From Candidatus Thiodictyon syntrophicum (GTDB lineage Bacteria > Pseudomonadota > Gammaproteobacteria > Chromatiales > Chromatiaceae), in assembly GCF_002813775.1 (NCBI RefSeq), contig NZ_CP020370.1, positions 828,501 through 892,500 of the forward strand: a stretch of DNA of 64,000 nucleotides. Direction: 5' to 3'. The number at the start of each line of letters is the position of its first letter. The stretch's first letter is position 1. Below the pieces are notes generated by a model. That model worked only from the letters and a program-made list of their open reading frames with translations. It was not told where the DNA came from and made no database searches. Position numbers and translations under genes: made by a program. Positions 7,068 to 17,146 of the stretch are shown here, one piece after another.

Positions 7068-9767
7068 TCAATCCTGCGGCGCGCAGACCAGTCCGGCCCC
7101 GACATCCGCGACATCGGTTCCGGGCTCCAGCCGCTCCCGCGCGGCCCGCCCCCGAAGCAGCGCCCCGATTGTCGCGATCCGAACCGCACCGGAGTGCCCC
7201 AGTTCCCGTTCGGCCCAGAGTGCCGCCAAGCCCGCAACATGGCTGCTCGCCATACTGGTGCCGCTCAGGCGCACAAGTCCGCCGCCCGCCCGGGCCGAGA
7301 GCACGCAGACCCCGGGGGCGCAAACCTGCGGGTGACAGTTGGAGAAGGGGGCAATCGACAGCCGGTCATGGGGCGGGCCAGCGGTGTCCAGTGCGCCTAC
7401 GGAAACGAATCCATCTGCGGACGCCGGGGGCGAGACGGCAACGCGGTACTCCGGTCGCAGATCGCGCCGGCTCTCGTCACCGGCGGCGGTAATCAGCAGT
7501 GCGCATGGCCCCCGGCCGGTGCGGGACTGGGCCTGGACCTGGGCCGCGATGAGCGTGGCCAGCGCATCGAAGAGTTGCAGGGTATCGCGATAGTCCTTCA
7601 GTGCACGGGAGATCGCAAGTTCCACTGGCATGCCATCGTCGGTACCGCGTCGGACCAGTGCCGGGAAATCGAATCCGAGTGCGAGGCTAATGATGTGGGC
7701 GCCGGCGTCCGTCGCCCATTGGATGGCCCGCAGCAGGGTCCCGGTGTCGGCGGATGCGCTCTGGCCGATGACCTTGCCGATCAGCGCCAGGGAGACCCCG
7801 GGTGCCACGCCGATCCGCCGGCCGTCAACCGGGCGGCCCAAGATCGTGCCAGCCACATAGGTACCGTGGCCGTTGCGGTCGCCGTTCCCCTCGCCGGTAA
7901 AGTCCTGCTGGACCAGTTTCAGGCCCGGGTCTTGAAACGCCTCATGGCCGGAATCGATGCCCGTGTCGAGTACCGCGACGCGGATACCGCGTCCGGTATA
8001 AGGGCTCGACAGGGCGCCGATCGCGGCCAAGCCCCAGGTAGAACCCTCGGGGTCCTGCGGACCCGGACCGTCGCACGCCTGAACGACCGCCCGGATGAGC
8101 CGGATGGGAATGGGCGGGGCCATGGCCCGCACCTCCGGGTCCCGACTCAGGTCGCGGTAGTCCCGGCCGTTGAGCGTCTCGTGCTCAATGCGGTAGACGG
8201 AGGACGCGGGCGGATCGGCCCCGGGCCTCGCGGTTGACGCAGAGGCGTTGCCACTCCGGGTCGTCGAATAACTGGTCACGCCGGGCGGGGCGAAGCCCGC
8301 CATCAGACGGCGGAATTCGTCCTGGTCGTGAGCTTTGCGCCCATCCTCGAGAAAGCTCATGGCAAGATCGAAGTCGCCACCGTATCGGGCGGCCCAAAGG
8401 GCGGTGGGATGCGCTTGGTCGACCCAATCGAGCGCGATCCCCAAATCCGGCTCGATCCAGAGCGCCCCCTTTCCCTCTTTCCAGCGGCGAGCGGCGGACT
8501 CCAGGCGCCGGTACATCTCGGCTTTTTCAGCCTCGTCGATAATCCATGCCTGGAGCTTACGCCATTGGCGGATCAGTGCCTCGTGGGTGATGTCGAGCGG
8601 GTCGTCCGGACCCAGGTCCTGCTCCGGCGGCGGCATGAGGAGGCTGCGATCCGCGCGGCGGAAGGGGGCGGCGCAGGCGATCACCTGCTCCGGGGTGCTG
8701 CCGGTGAGGTCGGCGACCTCGCGGACCGGCACCGGGCGGCGGGTGTCGCGCTCGCCCTCGGTGCGCTCGGTCAGCGCACGGAACATCGCCTCGGCGATGG
8801 CCTGCTGACCGGGTTGCGTGAGTTCCGCCAGGGCCTCCTCGGCGTGGTCGTTCAGGGCGCGTTGCAGGCCGCCCAGGGCCTCGTACCCGGCCTCGTCCAG
8901 GAGTCGGGTGCCGTCCGGTGCCGGGGCCGTGCCGTCCCAGAGGCGCATCAGCAGGTGCTGCACCAGGGGTAACTGGTCCTGCTCGCCGCTCGCCTCGGCC
9001 AAGAGCCGGTGGACCAGGCCGGGGCTGAGGTCGCCGCCGAACTCGGGCAGCCGGGCGGGGAGCTGGACGGCGTCGGCGAGCTGCTCCGGGGTCAGGCGCG
9101 GGGTGAGGAAGAGCCCGGCGTTGATCGCCTCGGGCAGCCCCGGGAAGCGGGCGCAGTCGCCCAGGTACTCCGGGCGCAGGGTGATGACGATGAAGCAGTC
9201 CGGGTGGGCGGTGGCGCCCAGCAGCAGCGCGACGAAGGCGGCGGCGTCGGCGGGGTCGGCGCGGCGGTAGCGGAACAGCTCCTCGAACTGGTCGACCAGG
9301 ATCAGCAGGCGTTCGCCGGGGGGCAGGGGGTGCAGGCCGAGCAGCCAGGGGAGGGCGCGGGGGCCGCGGCGCAGGGCTTGTTCCAGGGGCGCGATGGGGT
9401 CGGCGGCGGCGGGGGGCATCGCGGGCTGGAAGCCCGCGCTCCTTTGCAGGGCGGCGGCGAGGCGGCGGAAGGGGTGCTCGCCGGGGCGCAGTTCGGCGAT
9501 GGACCAGCGGGTGCCGGGGGCGGGGCCTGCGGCGATCGACCGGGTGAGGACGCCGCTGTCGAGCGCCGGCAGGAGCCCGGCGCGGACCAGGGACGACTTG
9601 CCGGAGCCCGAGGTCCCGATCACGGCCAGGAAGCGGGTCTCGGCGAGCTTGTCCAGGAGCTGGTCGACCTGGTCGTCGCGGCCGAAGAACAGGTCCGACT
9701 CGTCGCGGCGGAAGGGGCGCAGGCCGGGGTAGGGGCGGCGCGGGGTGCGGTTCGCGGGGGCGCTCAT
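7068..9767 (-). CDS. nSTAND1 NTPase fused to a subtilisin-like (S8) serine protease
   Basis: An 899-residue two-domain protein. The N-terminus has the nSTAND1 opening (PYPGLRPFRRDESDLFFGRD), Walker A GTSGSGKS at 51-58 and Walker B LLILVDQFEELF. It continues to ITHEALIRQW, a standard nSTAND1 mark. The C-terminal 300 residues are an S8 peptidase with Asp601 (VAVLDTGID), His634 (NGHGTYVAG) and Ser838 (SGTSMASSHVAG). The oxyanion-hole Asn is Asp764 (AAGDE). STAND proteins sense a trigger, oligomerise and activate a fused effector; here the effector would be proteolysis (inference). The ATG at 9767 overlaps the stop of the small upstream ORF (ATGA). Confidence 0.88.
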   Translation of the reverse strand: MSAPANRTPRRPYPGLRPFRRDESDLFFGRDDQVDQLLDKLAETRFLAVIGTSGSGKSSLVRAGLLPALDSGVLTRSIAAGPAPGTRWSIAELRPGEHPFRRLAAALQRSAGFQPAMPPAAADPIAPLEQALRRGPRALPWLLGLHPLPPGERLLILVDQFEELFRYRRADPADAAAFVALLLGATAHPDCFIVITLRPEYLGDCARFPGLPEAINAGLFLTPRLTPEQLADAVQLPARLPEFGGDLSPGLVHRLLAEASGEQDQLPLVQHLLMRLWDGTAPAPDGTRLLDEAGYEALGGLQRALNDHAEEALAELTQPGQQAIAEAMFRALTERTEGERDTRRPVPVREVADLTGSTPEQVIACAAPFRRADRSLLMPPPEQDLGPDDPLDITHEALIRQWRKLQAWIIDEAEKAEMYRRLESAARRWKEGKGALWIEPDLGIALDWVDQAHPTALWAARYGGDFDLAMSFLEDGRKAHDQDEFRRLMAGFAPPGVTSYSTTRSGNASASTARPGADPPASSVYRIEHETLNGRDYRDLSRDPEVRAMAPPIPIRLIRAVVQACDGPGPQDPEGSTWGLAAIGALSSPYTGRGIRVAVLDTGIDSGHEAFQDPGLKLVQQDFTGEGNGDRNGHGTYVAGTILGRPVDGRRIGVAPGVSLALIGKVIGQSASADTGTLLRAIQWATDAGAHIISLALGFDFPALVRRGTDDGMPVELAISRALKDYRDTLQLFDALATLIAAQVQAQSRTGRGPCALLITAAGDESRRDLRPEYRVAVSPPASADGFVSVGALDTAGPPHDRLSIAPFSNCHPQVCAPGVCVLSARAGGGLVRLSGTSMASSHVAGLAALWAERELGHSGAVRIATIGALLRGRAARERLEPGTDVADVGAGLVCAPQD

Positions 9768-9916
9768 GCTGGTGCACCCGCGTTGCGGTGCGCAGTGGCG
9801 GTTGGCCGTCCGGCCTTGAGTGTCGCAGCGGCGATCCCGCGATCGGCGCGGTCTTTGGTCCGCTGCGCGGACCGAGCGCCGCGGGGACACTGCGGCGCGG
9901 TGCTATCCCCGCTCAT
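9764..9916 (-). CDS. Small 50-residue ORF between TIR gene and nSTAND1 gene
   Basis: An uninterrupted frame of 50 codons starts at the ATG overlapping the TIR gene stop (ATGA at 9913-9916) and ends at a TGA overlapping the NTPase start (ATGA at 9764-9767). The product is Arg- and Ala-rich (begins MSGDSTAPQCPRGAR, ends HRNAGAPA) with no recognised domain. The double 4-base overlap is the main support: it suggests translational coupling through all three genes. It could instead be a chance frame in GC-rich DNA. If real, it may be a small adaptor or leader. Confidence 0.45.
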   Translation of the reverse strand: MSGDSTAPQCPRGARSAQRTKDRADRGIAAATLKAGRPTATAHRNAGAPA

Positions 9917-10631
9917 GACTCACCCCCGGTCAGGCGCGGAACGAAGGCCCGAACACAGGCATCGGTGCAGGCGCCGACGCCCGGGACCGGATGGACCCGC
10001 ATCCCCGGGGGGCGGAAGCTGATCGGCTGGGGGCCGGCGTGACACAGGTCGAGGCTTAGGGCCGGGCTGCCCTTGGGCCGGCGGGCGCCGCACTGGAGAT
10101 ACTCGCGCAACTGCTCGTGGACCTGCTCCACCGGGCCGTCGCGAAACAGCATCAGCACGGCGGTACACAGGCGCAGGTTGTCGCGCAGGTCGCGGCGCAG
10201 CGCGGACGGCTTGAGCCCGGGGTCGCGGTCGGCCTGGGCCATGAGGGGGATCACGTAACCCAGGCCGTGGCGTTCGCTCAGGCAGGCGGCCAGGTCGCGC
10301 ACCAGGTCCGCATCGGCACTGCCGCCGTTGACCAGGACCAGTAGGAGGCGAACCAGCCCGGCGAGAGGATCGGCAGCAGCAGGCGGGCGCCGGCGAGTTG
10401 GGCGCGGATGGTGGCGGCCAGGGGTTCACCGGCGCGCATCCGCTCATAGTCGATCCAATAGCGCTCGCCCTCGGCGGTGCGGTCCAGGGCGCGCCCCAGG
10501 TGTTTGGCCAGGCGGTCGAGGAAGGTGCTCACCCACCCGGCACGGTGCCCGGCCCCCGGCGACGGGTCGGCGAACGGCTGGTCGTCGACCCAGGCGTAGC
10601 TGACGAAGAAGTGGTGGCGGGGTTCGTCCAT
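9913..10631 (-). pseudogene. TIR-domain conflict protein with internal deletion/frameshift
   Basis: The first frame, from the ATG at 10631, reads a TIR domain: HHFFVSYAWVDD, then the helix DYERMRAGEPLAATIRAQL and LLLPILSPGWFASYW. It stops making sense near 10340. The second half continues in another frame from about 10345 (LLLVLVNGGSADADLVRDLA, then PSALRRDLRDNLRLCTAVL) to the stop at 9913. That half resembles the second TIR-like domain usual in nSTAND1-associated proteins. Residues expected between the two halves are missing, so a deletion plus frameshift has split the gene. TIR domains in such systems hydrolyse NAD or signal to partner NTPases. Confidence 0.7.
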
Positions 10632-11189
<558 letters not shown>

Positions 11190-11870
11190 ATGCACAGTGC
11201 ACCAGTTATGCGGCTCATCGCGTTGACCGCTTTCGGTATGGCTTCGGCGGCGCAGGCCAACCTGATGATCGATGTCTACGAGTATGGCACCCTGGGTCAA
11301 AGTCGCTGGGTCTTCAGCGGTTCGGCTCAGTATTCCGAAAACGTCGTGGGCGGGAAGTTTGCCGGCGGCGATGTGTCGTTAATCGAGGAATGGAAAGGCG
11401 CCGGGGCTGGTTCGGACTACGTCAAGACCGGCGCGTACAACAACTACACACCCTCGCTGATCAGCGGTTCAGTGACTCTCAGCGTCACCCCGTCCGGTGG
11501 CAATATCATCCAGGGTTTGATCGACGGCCTGCATATCGACCACGATACGACGACCCCTACCTCAGGGGATGACTTTGGGGTAAGCTTGGCGGCCGTCGAC
11601 ATTGCCTTGTCGGCTGACGCCCTCGTAAGTTGGTCAGGCGAAGCAATCTTCAACGTCGACATCAATAAACTCAACCGCGGTACCTTTTCGTTCCTGAACT
11701 ATGGGGAGGACCCCAATGTTCCCGGCCGGATCTATGGATCGCTGCCGCTCACCCTTGAGGTCCCTGAACCGGGCACCGCGGTGCTCCTGATGCTCGGCGT
11801 GACTGGCTTGGTCCGTTTCGCCGTTCGCCGCGGGACCAATCCGAAATCGCTATTAGGAACGGTCCATTAA
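11190..11870 (+). CDS. PEP-CTERM sorting-domain exported protein
   Basis: A 226-residue exported protein. An N-terminal signal peptide (MHSAPVMRLIALTAFGMASA, cleavage after AQA) is followed by a beta-rich region without recognised domain. The C-terminus is the PEP-CTERM tripartite signal: VPEPGTAVLLMLGVTGLV, then the basic RFAVRR. This signal is recognised by an EpsH-type exosortase in bacteria that make exopolysaccharide; no exosortase is in this window. The tail runs about 14 residues beyond the basic cluster, slightly longer than usual. The gene stands alone. The start is the ATG after GACAAGCTC; ATG at the seventh codon is possible. Confidence 0.85.
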   Translation: MHSAPVMRLIALTAFGMASAAQANLMIDVYEYGTLGQSRWVFSGSAQYSENVVGGKFAGGDVSLIEEWKGAGAGSDYVKTGAYNNYTPSLISGSVTLSVTPSGGNIIQGLIDGLHIDHDTTTPTSGDDFGVSLAAVDIALSADALVSWSGEAIFNVDINKLNRGTFSFLNYGEDPNVPGRIYGSLPLTLEVPEPGTAVLLMLGVTGLVRFAVRRGTNPKSLLGTVH

Positions 11871-11902
11871 CAAGTGAAACAAGTCCATTAGGGGATGCTT
11901 GT

Positions 11903-12071
<169 letters not shown>

Positions 12072-12077
12072 TGCAAT

Positions 12078-12827
12078 TCAGTGCCCCGTCCGCCGCTGCC
12101 GCACGGCCTCGAAGAGACAGACCCCCGCCGCCACCGAGACGTTGAGGCTCTCCACGGTCCCGGCCATCGGCAGCCGCACCAGCAGGTCGCAGCGCTCGCG
12201 CGTCAGGCGCCGCAGGCCGGTGCCCTCGCTGCCCATCACGAGCCCGATCGGACCCTTGAGATCCGTGCCGTAGAGGTCGCCCGCGGCCTCCCCGGCGGTC
12301 CCGATCAGCCAGATGCCGCGTTCTTTGATCTGGTCCATGGTGCGGGCCAGGTTGGTCACCTGGAGATAGGGCACCGTCTGCGCCGCCCCGCTCGCTACCT
12401 TGCACACCACCGGGGTCAGACCGACCGCGTTGTCCTTGGGGGCGATCACGGCATGGACCCCGGCGGCGTCCGCGGTGCGCAGACAGGCCCCCAGGTTGTG
12501 CGGGTCCTGGACCTCATCCAGGAGCAGCAACAGGGGCGGTCCCGCGATCTGATCCAGGATTCCGTCCAGGTCCCCCGCCAGCCGGGGGGCGGCACTGCGC
12601 ACCCAGGCGAGCGCGCCCTGGTGGTTGGTGCCCTGGGCCCCCTGATCCAGTGCCGCCCGGTCGGTCTGTTTGACCGGGATGCCGGCCGCGCGGGCGAGGT
12701 CGGCCAGCTCCGCCAGCCGCCGGTCGCGTCGGCCGCGCTCCAGCCACAGCTCGCCGACCCCCTCGGCGCCGAATTTGAGCGCGCTACGCACGCTGTGGAT
12801 GCCGGCGACGGGTGCCAGGTCGTTCAC
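12078..12827 (-). CDS. rlmB: 23S rRNA (guanosine-2'-O-)-methyltransferase RlmB
   Basis: A 249-residue SpoU-family methyltransferase that 2'-O-methylates G2251 (E. coli numbering) in the peptidyl-transferase P-loop of 23S rRNA. The N-terminal L30e-like substrate-binding domain opens with VAGIHSVRSAL. The SPOUT knot motifs follow: motif 1 LDEVQDPHNLGACLRTADA, motif 2 IGLVMGSEGTGL, motif 3 LPMAGTVESLNVSVAAGVCL. All are intact and length is standard. The start is GTG at 12827 with CCGGAG upstream. It is transcribed away from the SPFH gene, and rnr, its usual neighbour in many gammaproteobacteria, is 15 kb off. Confidence 0.95.
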   Translation of the reverse strand: MNDLAPVAGIHSVRSALKFGAEGVGELWLERGRRDRRLAELADLARAAGIPVKQTDRAALDQGAQGTNHQGALAWVRSAAPRLAGDLDGILDQIAGPPLLLLLDEVQDPHNLGACLRTADAAGVHAVIAPKDNAVGLTPVVCKVASGAAQTVPYLQVTNLARTMDQIKERGIWLIGTAGEAAGDLYGTDLKGPIGLVMGSEGTGLRRLTRERCDLLVRLPMAGTVESLNVSVAAGVCLFEAVRQRRTGH

Positions 12828-12982
12828 GGTGAATGCTCCGGTAGGAGAAAAGCCTGATCATGGCCTAATCTTAGCCCTGTCGGCCCCCGACGGGTTGGCC
12901 GCGGGCTCAGATGGGGTGTTGCCGCCTTGCCCGGACACCCTTTTAGAGGTATCGGCAAGCGCAAGGGCAGGCAGGAGTCAGC

Positions 12983-14005
12983 ATGTTCGGCATTCGCTTC
13001 ATCAAGGTCGCACCGACCGATTTCGTCATCCAGTTCAGGCGCGGTGAGCGCGTCCGTGAGGGGGCGGGGCTCGCCTTCCTGTATTTTGCGCCGACGACCT
13101 CGCTGGTCCTGATCCCGATCGGCAGTATCGAGGTGCCCTTCATCTTCGAGGAGGTGACCGCGGATTTTCAGCAGGTCACGGTCCAGGGGCAGATCACCTA
13201 CCGGGTGGCGGACCCGCAGCGGCTCGCGCAGTCGATGAACTTCGCCCTGACGCCGAACGGTCGGGACTACGCATCCGAGGACGCAAGGAAGCTGCCCCAG
13301 CGGCTGGTCAATCAGGTGCAGGTCCTGACGCGCGTCGCGCTGCAGGCCCTGCCGCTGCGCCAGGCGCTCGGCCGCTCGGACGCCCTGGTCGCGGCCCTGC
13401 ATCAGGGGTTGCAGGGGGCGGAGGTCGTTGCCGCCCTGGGCGTCGAGGTGCTCGGACTCTCGATCCTGGCGATCCGACCCACGCCGGAGACGGCGCGCGC
13501 GCTCGAGGCGGAGGCGCGCGAGCAGGTCCTGCGCCAGGCCGACGAGGCGATCTACGCCCGGCGCAACGCGGCCGTGGAGCAGGAGCGCTCGATCAAGGAA
13601 AACGAGCTGAACACCGAGATCGCGGTCGAGAACAAGAAGCGCCAGATCAAGGAGGCGCAGATGGAGGCGGAGAAGTCCGTGGCGCAGAAACGCCGCGAGC
13701 TGCGCGAGGCGGAGATGGCGACCCAGATCGCCCTGGAGGAGCAAAAGAAAGACCTGATCGCCCTGTCCACGGTCAACGCCCGCCAGGAGGCGGAGACCCG
13801 CGCCTATGGGGTCGCGACCGTCATGCAGGCCCTGTCCCAGACCGATCCGCGCATCCTGGAGGTGCTGACCCAGGCCCGCATGGAGCCGAACCAACTGGTC
13901 GCACTGGCCTTCAAGGAGTTGGCGGAGGGGGCGCAGCGGATCGGTCAGCTCAACATCACCCCGGACCTGCTGCGCGAGCTGATGGCGGGCAATCCGGCTG
14001 ACTGA
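12983..14005 (+). CDS. SPFH/band-7 domain protein
   Basis: A 340-residue SPFH (stomatin/prohibitin/flotillin) protein without a clear N-terminal membrane helix. The SPFH domain covers residues about 5-180 (VQGQITYRVADPQRLAQSMN). A long charged coiled coil follows (about 180-280, rich in KR/EA such as ENKKRQIKEAQMEAEKS), then a conserved C-terminal region. SPFH proteins build oligomeric scaffolds, often at membranes. CAGGAG lies just before the ATG. It is eleven bases upstream of the NAD-kinase-like gene in the same direction, so the two probably form an operon; the functional link is unknown. Confidence 0.9.
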   Translation: MFGIRFIKVAPTDFVIQFRRGERVREGAGLAFLYFAPTTSLVLIPIGSIEVPFIFEEVTADFQQVTVQGQITYRVADPQRLAQSMNFALTPNGRDYASEDARKLPQRLVNQVQVLTRVALQALPLRQALGRSDALVAALHQGLQGAEVVAALGVEVLGLSILAIRPTPETARALEAEAREQVLRQADEAIYARRNAAVEQERSIKENELNTEIAVENKKRQIKEAQMEAEKSVAQKRRELREAEMATQIALEEQKKDLIALSTVNARQEAETRAYGVATVMQALSQTDPRILEVLTQARMEPNQLVALAFKELAEGAQRIGQLNITPDLLRELMAGNPAD

Positions 14006-14015
14006 TGCGGCGCTC

Positions 14016-14957
14016 ATGATCGACCGGCTGACCGAAAACAAGATCGTCCTGATCACGCGGCGCACGCGGCTCGCGGAGCTGATCGTGCGCTTCAATACGC
14101 TCGACCAGGCGCGTTTCTATGTGGAGCACCTGGGCGCGGACTTCGCCGAATACCAGGCGGAGGACCAGTGCTATCAGGCGGCGGTGCAGGATACGCAGCA
14201 CCGTCTGGAGCGGCTCGGGCGGGTGCAGGCACTGGAGCGCGCCTATGTCCCGAACTTCCTGTTCGGCGCCCGGGATACGGTCGTGGTGCTGGGGCAGGAC
14301 GGGCTGGTGGCGAACGTACTCAAATATCTCGACGGACAGGTGCTGATCGGGGTCAATCCGGACCCGGCCAGGATCGAGGGGGTCCTGGTGCCCTTCCGAC
14401 CCGCGGACCTGGACGCCGTGGTGCCCGCGGTGTTCGCCGACCGGCGCCCGATCCGCCGCGTCACGATGGCCGAGGCCAGACTGAACACCGGCGAGACCCT
14501 GTACGGTGTCAACGACCTCTTCATCGGTCCGCGCAGCCATACCTCGGCGCGCTATCGGCTCGGCATCGGCGACCGCGCGGAGGACCAGTCGTCGAGCGGC
14601 ATCATCGTCTCCACCGGCCTGGGCGCCACGGGTTGGCTGCGTAGTATCATCTGCGGGGCGGGGGGCATCGCGGGTGCCCTGTCCGGGCACCCGCTCAAGC
14701 TCGCGTCACCCCGCTCATTCCAGTGGGACGCGGACTATCTGTATTTCTCGGTCCGGGAGCCCTGGCCGAGCCGGACCTCGGCGGCCGAGATCGCCTTCGG
14801 CAAGATCACGGCCGCCACCCCGCTGATCCTCGAGTCCCGGATGCCGGAGGGCGGGGTCATCTTCAGCGACGGGATCGAGTCCGACTTCGTGCGCTTCAAC
14901 GCGGGTGCCTGTGCGACCATTAGGGTCGCCGCCAGGCAGGGGCGGCTGGTGACGTGA
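14016..14957 (+). CDS. NAD(+)-kinase-like protein
   Basis: A 313-residue protein with features of the NAD/diacylglycerol-kinase fold. VVVLGQDGLVANVLKYL aligns with the GGDGT motif region of NAD kinases but has GQDG in its place. VNDLFIGPRSHTSARYRL and SSGIIVSTGLGATGWL correspond to the conserved NE and TGSTAY regions. The altered first motif leaves open whether it phosphorylates NAD, a sugar or something else; it may not be the housekeeping NadK. The N-terminal about 90 residues form an extra helical region. It follows the SPFH gene closely and is probably cotranscribed. Confidence 0.75.
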   Translation: MIDRLTENKIVLITRRTRLAELIVRFNTLDQARFYVEHLGADFAEYQAEDQCYQAAVQDTQHRLERLGRVQALERAYVPNFLFGARDTVVVLGQDGLVANVLKYLDGQVLIGVNPDPARIEGVLVPFRPADLDAVVPAVFADRRPIRRVTMAEARLNTGETLYGVNDLFIGPRSHTSARYRLGIGDRAEDQSSSGIIVSTGLGATGWLRSIICGAGGIAGALSGHPLKLASPRSFQWDADYLYFSVREPWPSRTSAAEIAFGKITAATPLILESRMPEGGVIFSDGIESDFVRFNAGACATIRVAARQGRLVT

Positions 14958-15101
14958 AGCCGGAACAGGCCCTTCGCACGCCAGAGCATTAAGCGCAAGA
15001 ACCTTTTTCAGGGCGGCAGGCGTGTCCGGCGAGTCGCCGGGCGGCACGACATCCCTATCGCTTTGGCGCCCCGCCCAACACCCAACACCGGAGGACCCGC
15101 G

Positions 15102-17087
15102 GTGCCGAAAAAACCGTCCAAGACCACCCAGGCCAGGGGCCAGCAGCCCGAACCGGCACAACTCAAGGGCGTGGAGCGCCTGATCAAGGCCCGCGATTTC
15201 GCCTCGGCCAGCGCCCGGGCGCGCGCCCTGGTGCAGCGCTTCCCCGATCACTGCGGCGCCAACCGAATGCTGGTGGATGCCCTGTATCAGGCCGGCGGCC
15301 GGGGCGCGGCCACCCTGGCCGCCCACCAGTGGGCGCAGCGCCGGCCCAACAGCCGGGAGGCCCAGGAGGTGCTCTTCCAGCTCGCCATGGAGCGCGACTA
15401 TGCCCTGCTGGCATCCCGCGCCCTTGAACGCTTGACTGACCTGGGCGCCGCGACGGAACGCTTCCATGCCGAGCCTGCGGCCTTGGCCGAAGTGCTGCAA
15501 CAGCCCGACGGCTCCCAGGCGACCCTGGCGGACATGGAGCGTTTCGAGATCGGCAAGCTGCACCTGGAGGCCCAGGACTACGCCGGCGCCGCGCGTGAAT
15601 TGGCCGGCGTCGCCGTGACCCCCGCACGCAACAACCGGGTGCTCGCACTCTTCCATCTGGGGCGCAGCGCGGAGGCGCTGAGCGCCGCGCTCGACGCCTG
15701 GCAACTGGACCCGGGCAACCTCTTCGCCCTGGGTTGGGCCCTGCAACTGCGCCTGTATCGGGGCGATGAGGGCGGCGCCCGGGGGCTCGCCGTCCCCCTG
15801 GCCCAGGCGTCGGCACGGCGCATCGAGGATGCCCAGGCCCAACTCGGCGCCCTGCTCCTGATCTGGGAGGACCAGGCCGCCTGGGATGCCTTCGAGCGCA
15901 CCAACCAGGCCACTTGGATCGGTGAGGCGACGGGCACCCCGGAGGCCATGCGCCTCCTGTTCGGCGGAGGCGCCGCCAGCCGCCTTGGTCGCGGCGACCA
16001 GGCCCGGACCCTGTGGAAGCGCGCCCTGGACCGGCACCCGGGGCTCGCCTGCGCCGAGGAGAACCTTGCCGCCCTGAAACGCGATGGCGTGCCGCCCGCC
16101 TACCCGGCCCTGTTCGACCTGGGCCAGGTGATCCCCATCGGCGTGTTGGACAGGTTGCGCCAGGGCGGCGCCACGGGCCTCGACGCCCGGATCGACCAGT
16201 GGGGCATCAACGACGCCTATCTGGAGGCCATCTATCTGACCGGCGACGCGACCGTGCGCACCACCGTGACCTATCTGCTGCAACGCCGACTCGATCACGC
16301 GGCCCCGGCCGCCGCGGGGCCGAGCACCCGGCGGGCGGCGACCATCCTGCGCGACCTGGCCCGGCTGCCCATCGGCACCAGTCAGGAGCGTCTTGGCTTC
16401 CTCGACGCCCTGCGGAAACGCAAGTTGATCGCCGCGGGCGAGGCCGTCAAGTTCTGGGACGGTACGGCATTGCAGGAGGCCCAGTTGATCTCGACCGAGA
16501 TTACCCGGGAGCCCGTGCCGAGTGACCTTACCCCGGACCTCATGAGGCTGCATGGTGAGGCAGTGAACCATCTGCGGGCCGGTCGGCTCGAGGCGGCCGA
16601 GACCGCCATCAACACCATCCTGGCGCGCGCCCCGGACCAGCAGAGCGTCCTTGGCAACCTGGCGGCGCTGCGTGCCCGTCAGGGCCGGGGTGACGAGTGC
16701 CGGGACATCCTGCGCCGCGTGGTCGAGATCCACCCGGACTATCTGTTTGCCCGCTGCAACCTGGCCGGTCTGCTGATCGAAGAGGGCGACCTGGACGCGG
16801 CCAAGGCGCTGCTGGAGGGCCTCGCCGAACGGCCGCGGATGCACATCCAGGAGGCGTTTGCACTCTATGGCGTCATGGCCATGTTGAGCCGTGCCCAAGG
16901 TAATGATGCGGCCGCCGCCGGCCTCATCGCCAGCCTGGAGCAGATGGTGGAAGACGAGGACGACGAACAACTGCTGGCCATGGCCAAGGAGCGCGTGGCG
17001 CGGGCGACCAAGGGCGGGCGGCTCAAGGCGGCCCTCGGGTCCTTGGTCAGGGGTGCGGTGGGGGCGGGGCGGCCGAAGGGGGGGTAG
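15102..17087 (+). CDS. Tetratricopeptide-repeat protein, 661 residues (paralogue 1)
   Basis: A soluble helical-repeat protein. Basic start (MPKKPSKTTQARGQQPEPAQ), TPR-like helices at about 20-110 (RDFASASARARALVQRFPDH), 150-330 and 500-620 (AGLLIEEGDLDAAKALLEGLA), and a basic C-terminus ending GRPKGG. A central domain (about 340-480) lacks obvious repeats. No signal peptide or membrane helix, so it is cytosolic and probably a scaffold. The GTG at 15102 has GGAGGA eight bases upstream, and the identical arrangement in the next gene supports this start over 15063. It shares length and about two thirds of its residues with the following gene. Confidence 0.85.
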   Translation: MPKKPSKTTQARGQQPEPAQLKGVERLIKARDFASASARARALVQRFPDHCGANRMLVDALYQAGGRGAATLAAHQWAQRRPNSREAQEVLFQLAMERDYALLASRALERLTDLGAATERFHAEPAALAEVLQQPDGSQATLADMERFEIGKLHLEAQDYAGAARELAGVAVTPARNNRVLALFHLGRSAEALSAALDAWQLDPGNLFALGWALQLRLYRGDEGGARGLAVPLAQASARRIEDAQAQLGALLLIWEDQAAWDAFERTNQATWIGEATGTPEAMRLLFGGGAASRLGRGDQARTLWKRALDRHPGLACAEENLAALKRDGVPPAYPALFDLGQVIPIGVLDRLRQGGATGLDARIDQWGINDAYLEAIYLTGDATVRTTVTYLLQRRLDHAAPAAAGPSTRRAATILRDLARLPIGTSQERLGFLDALRKRKLIAAGEAVKFWDGTALQEAQLISTEITREPVPSDLTPDLMRLHGEAVNHLRAGRLEAAETAINTILARAPDQQSVLGNLAALRARQGRGDECRDILRRVVEIHPDYLFARCNLAGLLIEEGDLDAAKALLEGLAERPRMHIQEAFALYGVMAMLSRAQGNDAAAAGLIASLEQMVEDEDDEQLLAMAKERVARATKGGRLKAALGSLVRGAVGAGRPKGG

Positions 17088-17146
17088 CCTGATTGAAAAT
17101 GTCGATGCAGCTTGCCCCCGCTCACTGTTAACCCGGAGGACCCGCG

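Noticed and set aside
8557..9777. Second minus-strand frame over the nSTAND1 gene
   Set aside because: Pro/Arg-rich frame-shifted shadow of the NTPase domain; no motifs.
14715..16970. Long open frame on the minus strand opposite the first TPR gene
   Set aside because: Typical GC-rich shadow frame: no family features, covered by well-supported plus-strand genes with RBS and paralogue support.
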